DNA of 6,168 nucleotides from Planctomycetota bacterium. GTDB taxonomy: Bacteria > Planctomycetota > SZUA-567. This document shows, in pieces, positions 1 to 6,168 of this stretch; within the stretch, counting starts at the first letter, position 1, and each line of letters begins with the position of its first letter. The notes under the pieces are model-generated. The model searched no databases. It was not told the origin of the DNA and saw only the letters and a list, made by a program, of their open reading frames with translations. The stretch covers positions 1 through 6,168 of the forward strand of contig JAITKH010000119.1 of assembly GCA_031278535.1 (NCBI GenBank), read 5' to 3'. The translations under genes and the position numbers were made by a program.

Positions 1-80
1 CATGCACCGTTATGGTCTTTATGGCCATTGTGGAAAGCTTGTACCGTTACATGACCACCCGCGTGTTCCGCAAAGTATAA
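1..80 (+). CDS. Probable C-terminal end of an upstream gene (partial, product unknown)
   Basis: One forward frame is open from the window edge (first full codon at base 3) for 25 codons and ends at TAA 78-80. The peptide is hydrophobic at first (VMVFMAIV), then aromatic and basic, ending YMTTRVFRKV. Such an ending would suit the cytoplasmic tail after a last membrane helix, but this is inference from very few residues. Third codon positions are mostly G or C, like the real genes here. No family can be named. It would converge on glgP, leaving 71 bases between the two stop codons. The last codons and the stop lie inside the palindrome at 63-107. A competing open frame exists on the other strand (149 down to 1) but has poorer codon use and no well-placed ribosome binding site. 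Confidence is modest because only 25 codons are visible. Confidence 0.4.
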   Translation, partial: CTVMVFMAIVESLYRYMTTRVFRKV

Positions 81-107
81 ATCAAATATTGAGATTTTGC
101 GGAACAC
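63..107. repeat. 45-base palindrome with perfect 12-base arms, between convergent genes
   Basis: GTGTTCCGCAAA (63-74) is the exact reverse complement of TTTGCGGAACAC (96-107). Between them lie 21 AT-rich bases. These can extend the stem imperfectly in + strand RNA: G75-U95 wobble, 76-94, 78-92 and 80-82 with 88-90, with mismatches at 77/93 and 79/91. It lies between the presumed stop of the left-hand gene (78-80) and the stop of glgP (152-154), where a bidirectional transcription terminator would be expected. Neither strand has a run of T after the stem, so it is not a canonical intrinsic terminator. It could instead act as an mRNA 3'-end stabilising hairpin, a dispersed palindromic repeat, or a protein-binding site. 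Confidence 0.6.
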
Positions 108-151
108 TAGTGCTGCGAGCGGCGACATGGAGAAAAAGCGCTTGGCCATGC

Positions 152-2668
152 TCAGACTGTCCGGGCCTCCATAATGGTGTTGGAGCGCTTCTTCTTGATG
201 TCCAATGGATGAGGGGGGGTATTCCATATCTCCTTCGCGTATTCGAGAATGGTACGATCGGAAGAAAATTTTCCCGAGCGCGCCACATTCAAGATCGATT
301 TTTTAATCCAGGCGCCTTGATCCGTGTAATCCGCCTGTAGCTTGGCTTGCGCCATGGCGTAGGAAGGCAAATCGGCGATTAGGAGATAGCGATCGCCCCA
401 TTCCAAAAGCGCCTTCCGGATCGGATCGAAAATGAGGCCCTCGCCCACGGAGAAATGTCCGCCGAAAATGAGATCGAGCGCTTCGCGCACGTCGGGGTTT
501 GATTGATACATCGAATAGGGATCGTAATGCTGGGAAAGGGATTTGGCCTCGTCGGCGTTCAGTCCGAAGATATACATGTTTTCCCGGCCGACCTCGTCCA
601 TGATCTCGATATTGGCGCCGTCGAGGGTGCCGATGGTGATGGCGCCGTTCAGCATGAACTTCATGTTGCCGGTGCCGGAAGCCTCGGTTCCGGCGGTGGA
701 AATCTGTTCCGAGACGTCGGAGGCGGGGATAATCTTCTCCGCAAGGGAAACACGGTAATTGGGGAGGAAATGCACCTTGAGCCTTCCGCCGATGACCGGA
801 TCGTTGTTTACCACGCCGGCAACATTGTTGATGAGTTTGATGATGAGTTTGGCCATTTCGTAACCGGGCGCCGCCTTGGCTCCGAAGAGAAATGTCTGAG
901 GAGTCCATGGCAGGGAGGGATTTTTCCGTAACCGGTTGTATAGCATGACAATGTGGATGACGTTCATGAGTTGCCGCTTGTATTCGTGCAGCCGCTTGAC
1001 CTGGGTGTCGAAGATGGAATCGGGATCAAGGATCACGCCGATGTCTTTCTTGATCGTGTCAACCAGGGCGAGCTTGGCTTTACGTCTTGCCGCCTTGAAC
1101 GCGTCGCGAAATCCGGGATCGTTCGTGAGTTGCTCCAGCTTCCTGAGCTCCATCAGGTTGGTTATCCAGTCCGCGCCGATATGGCCGGAGATCAGGTTGG
1201 CCAAATACGGGTTGGCCTTGAGCAGCCACCGGCGTTGAGTGATGCCGTTGGTTTTGGAATTGAAGCGATCCGGATACATCTGGGCAAAATCCGGCACCAC
1301 CCGGCTTTTCAACAATTCGGTGTGGATGGCGGCAACCCCGTTGGTGGAATGCGAGCCGACAATGCAGAGATTGGCCATGCGGACCTGCTTGGGCTCCGAT
1401 TCCTCGATCAGGCTCATCCTGGCGAGTTTGCCCCCGTCGCCGGGGAAGGCGATGGCCACTCGCTGCATAAACCGGTAATTGATGTCGTAGATGATCTGGA
1501 GATGGCGCGGAAGGATCTTTTCCAGCATAGGCACCGGCCATTTCTCCAGGGCCTCGGGCATCAGGGTATGGTTGGTGTAGCCGAGCGACTTGACGGTTAT
1601 TTCCCATGCCGCATCGAATTCCAGTCCCTCGTTGTCCATTAGTATCCGCATGAGCTCGGGCACCGCGAGCGAGGGATGCGTGTCGTTCATCTGGATGGCG
1701 ACGCGATTCGGGAATTCACTCCACGGATCCTTGTCGTGCTTGAAACGGCGGACGATATCCCAGAGGGAACAGGCCACGAACAGATATTGCTGCTTGAGCC
1801 GCAATTCCTTCCCGGTGTAATGGAGATCGTTGGGATAGAGCACCTTGGTCAGATTTTCCGCCTCGGTCTTGGAACTGATGGCCGCGACATAGTCGCCCCG
1901 ATTGAAATCCTCAAAATCGAAATCCTCGTTCGCGAAGGCGGACCATAGCCGGAGCGTGTTCACGGTATTGCCGCCGTAGCCCACCACCGGGGTGTCGAAA
2001 GCCATCCCAAGCACGGGCTTGGCGTCCACCCAGCGGTGGCGGACATGGCCGCCGTCGTTCCATTGCTCGCAACGCCCCTCGAAATGAACCGGGATGCGGA
2101 GTTCGGGCCTGGCTATTTCCCATGGATTGCCGTTCTGCAGCCAGTTGTCCGGGTGTTCCACCTGGTAGCCGTTCTCGATGGTTTGCCGGAATATCCCATA
2201 GTTGTAACGGAGCCCGTAGCCCATCGCCGGAATTTGCAGCGTGGCCAGCGAGTCGAGGAAACAGGCGGCCAAGCGGCCCAGACCGCCGTTGCCTAGGCCG
2301 GCGTCGACCTCCACCTCCCGGAGTTCCTCCCAATCCACGCCCAGCGCCTCCAACGCCTTGTCCACCGACTTCTCGATTGTGAAGTTGATGACGTTGTTGC
2401 CGAGGGCGCGTCCCATGAGAAATTCGAGCGAGAGATAATAAATTCGCTTCACCTTGTCGTCATGATGGGTCTGCTGCGTTTCAATCCAGCGATCAATCAG
2501 GCGATCGCGGACGGCGCGGGAAAGGGCGATGTACCGATTGTGCCTGGTGGACGTATAGCGATCGCGGGCAAGCTCGTATTTCAGGTGCTCGGCGTAGCCG
2601 ACCTGGATTGCTTCGGGAGTGGTGCCCTGGCGGGCGCTGGAATGCAGGTTGATTTCATCCTCAAACAT
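152..2668 (-). CDS. glgP: Glycogen/starch/maltodextrin phosphorylase (GT35), complete
   Basis: Cytosolic PLP enzyme that phosphorolyses alpha-1,4-glucan ends to alpha-D-glucose 1-phosphate. The 838 residues match the usual length of the family. The PLP-lysine signature EASGTGNMKFMLNG lies at 662-675, with the Schiff-base lysine at K670. The phosphate-site block QVKRLHEYKRQL (556-567) gives K558, R559 and K564, counterparts of rabbit K568, R569 and K574. The catalytic-site TNHT (365-368) has H367, the rabbit H377 equivalent. Other family blocks are IYYLSLEFLMGR (76-87), GNGGLGRLAACFLDS (126-140) and MNDTHPSLAVPELMRIL (327-343). R307-R308-F-K resembles part of the rabbit AMP site, but the N-terminus lacks the rabbit RKQIS phosphorylation motif, so serine-14 control is not expected. 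The start at 2668 is chosen because AAGGAG lies 7 bases upstream; an in-frame ATG at 2749 would add 27 Pro/Arg-rich residues and has no such support. No frameshift or internal stop is seen. Transcribed divergently from the TPR gene. Confidence 0.97.
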   Translation of the reverse strand: MFEDEINLHSSARQGTTPEAIQVGYAEHLKYELARDRYTSTRHNRYIALSRAVRDRLIDRWIETQQTHHDDKVKRIYYLSLEFLMGRALGNNVINFTIEKSVDKALEALGVDWEELREVEVDAGLGNGGLGRLAACFLDSLATLQIPAMGYGLRYNYGIFRQTIENGYQVEHPDNWLQNGNPWEIARPELRIPVHFEGRCEQWNDGGHVRHRWVDAKPVLGMAFDTPVVGYGGNTVNTLRLWSAFANEDFDFEDFNRGDYVAAISSKTEAENLTKVLYPNDLHYTGKELRLKQQYLFVACSLWDIVRRFKHDKDPWSEFPNRVAIQMNDTHPSLAVPELMRILMDNEGLEFDAAWEITVKSLGYTNHTLMPEALEKWPVPMLEKILPRHLQIIYDINYRFMQRVAIAFPGDGGKLARMSLIEESEPKQVRMANLCIVGSHSTNGVAAIHTELLKSRVVPDFAQMYPDRFNSKTNGITQRRWLLKANPYLANLISGHIGADWITNLMELRKLEQLTNDPGFRDAFKAARRKAKLALVDTIKKDIGVILDPDSIFDTQVKRLHEYKRQLMNVIHIVMLYNRLRKNPSLPWTPQTFLFGAKAAPGYEMAKLIIKLINNVAGVVNNDPVIGGRLKVHFLPNYRVSLAEKIIPASDVSEQISTAGTEASGTGNMKFMLNGAITIGTLDGANIEIMDEVGRENMYIFGLNADEAKSLSQHYDPYSMYQSNPDVREALDLIFGGHFSVGEGLIFDPIRKALLEWGDRYLLIADLPSYAMAQAKLQADYTDQGAWIKKSILNVARSGKFSSDRTILEYAKEIWNTPPHPLDIKKKRSNTIMEARTV

Positions 2669-2675
2669 GCGTCGG

Positions 2676-2681
2676 CTCCTT
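2676..2681 (-). promoter_or_regulatory. Shine-Dalgarno site of glgP
   Basis: The minus strand reads AAGGAG followed by 7 bases and ATG at 2668-2666. This ideal match and spacing decide the start of glgP in favour of 2668 over the in-frame ATG at 2749. Confidence 0.85.
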
Positions 2682-2704
2682 GGAAACGGCCAATCTTTCC
2701 GCCT

Positions 2705-2734
2705 CGGCGCCCCACAGGCGCCGCCGAACGGCGG
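2705..2734 (-). promoter_or_regulatory. Two overlapping GC-rich inverted repeats in the presumed glgP leader
   Basis: CGGCGCC (2705-2711) and GGCGCCG (2717-2723) form a perfect 7-base-pair stem with a 5-base loop. CCGCC (2721-2725) and GGCGG (2730-2734) form a 5-base-pair stem with a 4-base loop. The two share 2721-2723, so both cannot be fully paired at once. Both lie between the candidate glgP promoter and its ribosome binding site. A weaker repeat, GGAAA/TTTCC (2682-2686 and 2696-2700), abuts the ribosome binding site. A role in translation or attenuation is inference. Short GC repeats also arise by chance in GC-rich DNA, and no T-run is present to make a terminator. Confidence 0.35.
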
Positions 2735-2752
2735 ATAGGCGTGGAGCATGCA

Positions 2753-2781
2753 ATTATGTCTTTCATTGCCGGCGAACGCAA
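2753..2781 (-). promoter_or_regulatory. Candidate sigma-70-type promoter for glgP
   Basis: The minus strand reads TTGCGT, 17 bases, then CATAAT. The -10 matches TATAAT at five of six positions, the -35 matches only TTG of TTGACA, and the spacing is ideal. Transcription from here would give a leader of roughly 80 bases before the glgP ATG. This is the best match found upstream of glgP, but it is weak, and a promoter for an alternative sigma factor cannot be excluded. Confidence 0.3.
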
Positions 2782-2942
2782 GACTGGATTTGCGGAGCGC
2801 GAATCCGCGCCCGGGAGATTTTCACGGCAATATTTGGAAAGGAAACCGCATCGCCTGGAAAGTGAGGGAAGCCAGGCTCTCGGACGACGAACGGTCCATC
2901 GTTCCAGACGGCTTGGGCGGCGTGTTGTCATGGCGGCGGTCC

Positions 2943-2947
2943 GGAGG
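2943..2947 (+). promoter_or_regulatory. Shine-Dalgarno site of the TPR gene
   Basis: GGAGG lies 7 bases before the ATG at 2955. It decides the start because the reading frame is open back to an ATG at 2748. The protein starting at 2955 begins directly with a signal peptide, which supports the choice. Confidence 0.8.
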
Positions 2948-2954
2948 GGAACAG

Positions 2955-3035
2955 ATGGGCGCACTTGTTTTCAGGATATTGATTCTCATGCTGAGCCTTT
3001 GGTTGGTTCCGGCCGGCAATCCGACGGCGGTTGCC
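2955..3035 (+). other. Sec signal peptide of the TPR protein
   Basis: The 27 residues run MGALVFR, a hydrophobic core ILILMLSLWLV, then a polar-to-small stretch ending AVA before AP. This satisfies the -3/-1 small-residue rule for signal peptidase I. No cysteine follows, so lipoprotein processing is not expected. Confidence 0.8.
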
Positions 3036-5498
3036 GCGCCGCGCGGCGGCGGAAAGAAATCCAGGATATCGCGCCAGAAGGAAGGAAAGGCTTACTCCCT
3101 GGACGACATCCTGAAGGAACCCAGGAACTACTTGGAGAGGGAGGTGTTTTTCTACTGCCGTTTCGCCTCCACCGCCAATCTTTTCAAAAACATCAATACC
3201 CGGTTCAACAGCAACGAACACGCCAATTTCGCCGTGTGGCCGGACAAGACAATCCTCTGGGAGGAGAAAGCCAGGAAGACCCTGCTCCCGACTCTGTATG
3301 TTGCCAAGAATCAGACGGAATTGGTTGAGGCGCTCCGTACCGCCGAAAAGTACGAACTTCTGGCCATAACCGGCGTGGTCATGAACGTCTATGCCAATTA
3401 TCCCTGGATTTTCGTCACCAAAATCGAAAAGGTCGAATTGGAAGGAGACAAAGTTTCGGACGTCGCTATTGAACATATGCAAAACGGCGTCGAGTCGCTC
3501 GCAGCCGGAAGCGGCGGGGTGGCGGCCCGCCATATCGAACAGGCGCTTCAAACCGGTTTGCCGCCGGAATACCGCTCTGCCGCCTACGAAAAGGCCGCCC
3601 GCGCCTACCTTATGGACGACCGTCTCGACAAGGCCCGCGACTATCTGCGCATGGCGGTGGAAAGCAAGCCGGACGATGCGGACCTGAACCTGGCTCTTGC
3701 GGACGTCACACTGAGGATGGGGGACGCCGCCGAAGCCCTGGCCCATTGCGAATTCGCTCTGGAGGGAAGCGGCCGCCATCCCCAGGTATACGGCATCATG
3801 GGCGAAGCGCGTTCACATCTCGGGGAATACGCCAAGGCTTTTGCCGATCTGAACGCCGCCGCCGGCACGCCGGGCATAACTCCTAGGGAGAGGGCGATGG
3901 TCAACGTTCGCCGGGCCCGCATCTATCTTCGATCCGGCCGTGCGCCGGATGCGGCCCGCGTCTTCGCCGCCGTCTCCCAGCCCGGAGACCCCCTGGCCGG
4001 CGAATCGTGGCTCCATACCGAAATCGGCATCTTTTATGAAAGGCTATTTCTTGAAGGCGGCCCGGGCAGTTATCTCGACAGCGCCGCCATGTCCTACGAG
4101 GAAGCGGCGCGATTGGCGCGTCTTGACCCCATGCCGCTGTACAGTTTGGCGGAGGTTGAAATCCGCGGCGTCAAGGTGACTGGATCGTCGTCGTACGACA
4201 AGGTTCGCGCCATTCTCGAAAGGATCGCCAAGATCGAACCCGATTTCGTTCCCGCGAAAATCATCGAAGGGAGAATTCTGTTCGCCGAAGGGAAGCCAAA
4301 CGAGGCAGAGAGCCGGTATCAGATGGTAGCGGCGCAAATCGGCGACGACGCCGTATCCCTCATGGCTCTGGCCGAGGCGTACCTCGAACTTGGGCGCCCT
4401 GAGGACGCCGCCGGCGCCTTGCGCCGCGCCCGCCGTCTCGCGCCATGGAACGGCCGCGTGGCAAACGTGGGCCTGGCGTTGGAGAAAAGAGCCATTGCCG
4501 CCGCCGGAAACAACGGCCTGGAAAATGATCCGTCCGGACCGCAACGGCTCTATCCGGAGGGCGGCGCGGACACCCGCCGCACCTCAATTGATCGCCGCGT
4601 GCGGCAGGCCGGCAGGTTTGCCTCGACCGGAGGATACCACGGCGATTCCGGCGCTTCCTTCGCCGGCGCCATGCCGACCCAAAAACAGCAGGAAAACGAA
4701 GCGAGGCGAATCACGATCCGTCCTGGCGAGCGAGTCCGCGTCGGCCGCGACGGCGCCGTCAGGCTGGAGAAACGCGGCACGGTACGCGACGACCTCCAGG
4801 CGATTGTCCAGCCCGCTCCCCTTCCAAATCGCCCTTCCTATCCGGTGACTGGGGTAAGGCTGCCGGAAGCCATCGGCGGCAGGGAAAAACGACGCGCTCC
4901 AGAGAGCCGGGAGCCGGCTGGGGGGGATTTTGCCGCGCCCCTGGATCTCGGGTACAATCCCGGTTCCGGAAATATGCTTGAACCGGCTTGGCCCGAGGCT
5001 GAAAATGAGTGGGACGCTCCGGGGGACATTGAGGCCGAAAAAAGGCATGAAAATTGGCCCGAGGACCAGGAGGATGTCTGGGGGTTTGAAATTTTCAAGT
5101 CCGAGGAACCGGTCAGCATGGTGGGAAACAGGGGGGAGGGGGCATACGCGTCCATCCCCGCGGGGGTCGGGGGATCGGGATTCAAAATCCCTTCCGGGCA
5201 TTCTGCCTTGCCCGCCTTCAGTTTCGCACCGGACGCTTCTCCAATTCTCATAGCCTGGATGCGTTCCAGCGCCGGAATGCTCGATCGCCCGCCGATACGG
5301 AACGCCAATCTTTTTCGTCCAGTGCCGGGGGGCGGGAGGCAACCTGCCGAAATCATTGAAAAGGAACCCGCCCCTTCGCCCGCCGTCCCCGATTATTCCG
5401 GCATGACGCCGCCCAACGGCCCCGCGACTCCCCGGACGGAAGTCTGCCTTCCTTCATCCAGCCTCGGGGTGGGCATGGCGAGCGACTACATTCCCTGA
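2955..5498 (+). CDS. Exported TPR-repeat protein with a novel N-terminal domain and a long disordered tail
   Basis: An 847-residue protein I do not recognise. Residues 1-27 are a Sec signal peptide: R7, hydrophobic core 8-18, probable cleavage after AVA (25-27). There is no lipobox cysteine, so it is probably periplasmic or secreted. A basic linker (30-45) leads to a domain at about 46-160 with alternating beta-like stretches (REVFFYC, NFAVWPD, LPTLYVA, LLAITGVV, PWIFVTKIEKV). The pattern suggests an OB-like barrel, by inference only. TPR motifs are clearest at about 206-239, 240-273, 275-304, 313-343, 432-463 and 465-498; the stretch between them (350-430) is helical and TPR-like. From about 515 the chain is rich in Gly, Pro, Arg and Glu and probably disordered. 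Exceptions are a possible short beta segment at 585-609 and an acidic tract with four tryptophans (W679, W686, W701, W709). No catalytic motif or membrane anchor was found. TPRs suggest a scaffold or envelope-complex role. It ends 33 bases before the HAD gene and is probably cotranscribed with it. Confidence 0.88.
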   Translation: MGALVFRILILMLSLWLVPAGNPTAVAAPRGGGKKSRISRQKEGKAYSLDDILKEPRNYLEREVFFYCRFASTANLFKNINTRFNSNEHANFAVWPDKTILWEEKARKTLLPTLYVAKNQTELVEALRTAEKYELLAITGVVMNVYANYPWIFVTKIEKVELEGDKVSDVAIEHMQNGVESLAAGSGGVAARHIEQALQTGLPPEYRSAAYEKAARAYLMDDRLDKARDYLRMAVESKPDDADLNLALADVTLRMGDAAEALAHCEFALEGSGRHPQVYGIMGEARSHLGEYAKAFADLNAAAGTPGITPRERAMVNVRRARIYLRSGRAPDAARVFAAVSQPGDPLAGESWLHTEIGIFYERLFLEGGPGSYLDSAAMSYEEAARLARLDPMPLYSLAEVEIRGVKVTGSSSYDKVRAILERIAKIEPDFVPAKIIEGRILFAEGKPNEAESRYQMVAAQIGDDAVSLMALAEAYLELGRPEDAAGALRRARRLAPWNGRVANVGLALEKRAIAAAGNNGLENDPSGPQRLYPEGGADTRRTSIDRRVRQAGRFASTGGYHGDSGASFAGAMPTQKQQENEARRITIRPGERVRVGRDGAVRLEKRGTVRDDLQAIVQPAPLPNRPSYPVTGVRLPEAIGGREKRRAPESREPAGGDFAAPLDLGYNPGSGNMLEPAWPEAENEWDAPGDIEAEKRHENWPEDQEDVWGFEIFKSEEPVSMVGNRGEGAYASIPAGVGGSGFKIPSGHSALPAFSFAPDASPILIAWMRSSAGMLDRPPIRNANLFRPVPGGGRQPAEIIEKEPAPSPAVPDYSGMTPPNGPATPRTEVCLPSSSLGVGMASDYIP

Positions 5499-5515
5499 AC
5501 CTGAATCCAGCCGGC

Positions 5516-5524
5516 AAGGACGGA
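5516..5524 (+). promoter_or_regulatory. Ribosome binding region of the HAD gene
   Basis: AAGGA (5516-5520) lies 11 bases before the ATG at 5532, and a second GGA (5522-5524) lies 7 bases before it. A run of six C (5526-5531) separates them from the start. No terminator-like hairpin or promoter was seen in the 33-base gap after the TPR stop codon, which favours cotranscription. Confidence 0.55.
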
Positions 5525-5531
5525 TCCCCCC

Positions 5532-6168
5532 ATGCGGCCAATCGACGGCGTTCTCTTCGATCTCGACGGCACTCTGGTGGATTCGGAAAAATTCCATCTT
5601 GAGGCATGGAATGCGCTGGTCGTCCGGGCCGGACATGTTCCAGGCGACCACTGGAACCTTGATTGCGTCGGTCTCCCGGATACATGCACCGGGGAAAAGG
5701 CGTTGCGTCTTTTCCCCGGAATCGACAAATTTGGCGACCCGGTGGCCGAAAAACGAACTATTTTCAGGGAAATACTGTCGCGCGAGGGCAGGGGATTGAT
5801 CTTTCCCGGAGTGGAGGAAAGACTGGAGCGGCTTGTCGCCGCCGGATTTCGGCTTGCGATCGGCACCAATAGTCCGAGGGGAAATACCCTCGCCACCCTG
5901 GACGCCGCAGGGCTTCGCCGCTTCTTCCCGGAAATCGTCACTCTTGATTCGGTGGCTCGCGGGAAACCCGCTCCCGACATCTATGCTTCGGCAGCCAGTC
6001 GGCTAGATTTGGACCCGGAACGCTGCGCCGTCATTGAGGATTCGCCGGCCGGCGTACTTTCGGGTCTGGCCGCCGGCTGCTTTGTTCTCGCCGTCATGAC
6101 CACCTGGAGCGCCGATCGTTTACCCGGAGCGGAATCGCATTATGCAACCACCGCCGCCGCCATGGACC
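5532..6168 (+). CDS. HAD-superfamily sugar-phosphate phosphatase/phosphomutase-like hydrolase (3' end outside window)
   Basis: 212 codons are visible with no stop before the edge; family lengths of about 215-230 residues suggest few are missing. HAD motif I is DLDGTLVDS (10-18), with nucleophile D10 and acid/base D12. Motif II is the threonine of IGTNS (T112), motif III is K145 in GKPAPD, and motif IV is IEDSPAG with E169 and D170 binding magnesium. An insertion at about 19-85 is the helical cap of subfamily IA. FHLEAW (21-26) resembles the start of the cap in beta-phosphoglucomutase (FHYRAW in the Lactococcus enzyme). The cap loop here reads GLPDTCTGEKAL (47-58), where that enzyme has GVSRED with a phosphate-binding arginine; no arginine is seen at that place. 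A broad or unknown sugar-phosphate or small-molecule phosphatase is therefore as likely as a mutase. Expected to be a magnesium-dependent cytosolic enzyme. The start is secure because the motif I strand begins at residue 6. Confidence 0.9.
   Translation, partial: MRPIDGVLFDLDGTLVDSEKFHLEAWNALVVRAGHVPGDHWNLDCVGLPDTCTGEKALRLFPGIDKFGDPVAEKRTIFREILSREGRGLIFPGVEERLERLVAAGFRLAIGTNSPRGNTLATLDAAGLRRFFPEIVTLDSVARGKPAPDIYASAASRLDLDPERCAVIEDSPAGVLSGLAAGCFVLAVMTTWSADRLPGAESHYATTAAAMD

Larger units (their letters stand above)
2669..2954. other. Divergent intergenic region between glgP and the TPR gene
   Basis: These 286 bases separate the two divergent start codons and should carry both promoters. For glgP there is a weak candidate promoter, leader inverted repeats and a strong ribosome binding site. 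For the TPR gene only the ribosome binding site is convincing; no -10/-35 pair with good spacing was found on the plus strand. A small inverted repeat, GCGGA/TCCGC (2792-2796 and 2804-2808), might be an operator but is too short to claim. No RNA gene was seen, and open frames through the region look like extensions or shadows of the flanking genes. Confidence 0.6.

Noticed and set aside
2669..2749. Upstream ATG at 2749 as the start of glgP
   Set aside because: It would add a 27-residue Pro/Arg-rich extension with no supporting ribosome binding site, while the ATG at 2668 has AAGGAG at ideal spacing and gives the normal family length.
2789..2796. TTTGCGGA shared with the palindrome arm at 96-103, possibly a repeat pair flanking glgP
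   Set aside because: An eight-base match without extended similarity or pairing is expected by chance in six kilobases.
2925..2930. TTGTCA as a -35 element for the TPR gene
   Set aside because: At normal spacing the -10 would fall at about 2948-2953, within the ribosome binding region, and that sequence is not -10-like.
2748..2954. Upstream ATG at 2748 as the start of the TPR protein
   Set aside because: It would bury the signal peptide 69 residues inside the protein, and GGAGG sits 7 bases before the ATG at 2955.
2462..3328. Long forward open frame crossing the glgP start, the intergenic region and the TPR gene start
   Set aside because: It overlaps two well-supported genes in other frames and its arginine-rich translation shows no family features.
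4584..5342. 252-codon open frame on the minus strand inside the TPR gene
   Set aside because: It lies opposite the TPR frame in GC-rich DNA, has no plausible ribosome binding site or domain, and the plus frame is continuous with a well-formed protein.
1..6168. CRISPR array, tRNA, rRNA, insertion sequence or defence system
   Set aside because: No regularly spaced repeats, RNA gene signatures, transposase motifs or defence-type domains were seen; the three main genes fill nearly all of the sequence.

Overview
The window holds three genes that can be called with confidence, plus a probable fragment of a fourth. Coding density, clear Shine-Dalgarno sites, a Sec-type signal peptide and a moderately GC-rich composition with G/C-favouring third codon positions point to a bacterium, probably one with a Gram-negative type envelope. 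The glycogen phosphorylase belongs to the long family shared by proteobacteria and eukaryotes. Nothing here fixes the phylum; a large secreted tetratricopeptide protein with a disordered tail would suit a PVC-type or similar environmental lineage, but that is a guess.

Layout, left to right. Bases 1-80 (+) look like the last 25 codons of a gene entering from outside. Its stop codon lies inside a 45-base palindrome (63-107) with perfect 12-base arms. The palindrome sits between this fragment and the convergent 3' end of glgP. Bases 152-2668 (-) encode a complete 838-residue glycogen phosphorylase with all the catalytic signatures checked intact. Bases 2669-2954 are a divergent intergenic region containing a weak sigma-70-like promoter for glgP, GC-rich inverted repeats in the glgP leader, and the ribosome binding sites of both flanking genes. 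Bases 2955-5495 plus stop (+) encode an unrecognised 847-residue exported protein: signal peptide, a beta-rich N-terminal domain of about 115 residues, a TPR/helical-repeat array, and a disordered tail of about 330 residues. After a 33-base gap, 5532-6168 (+) encodes nearly all of a HAD-family phosphatase/phosphomutase that runs off the right edge.

How they fit together. GlgP releases alpha-glucose 1-phosphate from storage glucan. The HAD protein resembles the beta-phosphoglucomutase/sugar-phosphatase branch, so both touch phosphosugars. However, they lie on opposite strands, and the HAD protein appears to lack the phosphate-gripping arginine of true beta-phosphoglucomutases, so a shared pathway is not established. 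The TPR gene and the HAD gene are probably cotranscribed. The least described item is the TPR protein: its N-terminal domain and its acidic, tryptophan-containing tail match nothing I can name.
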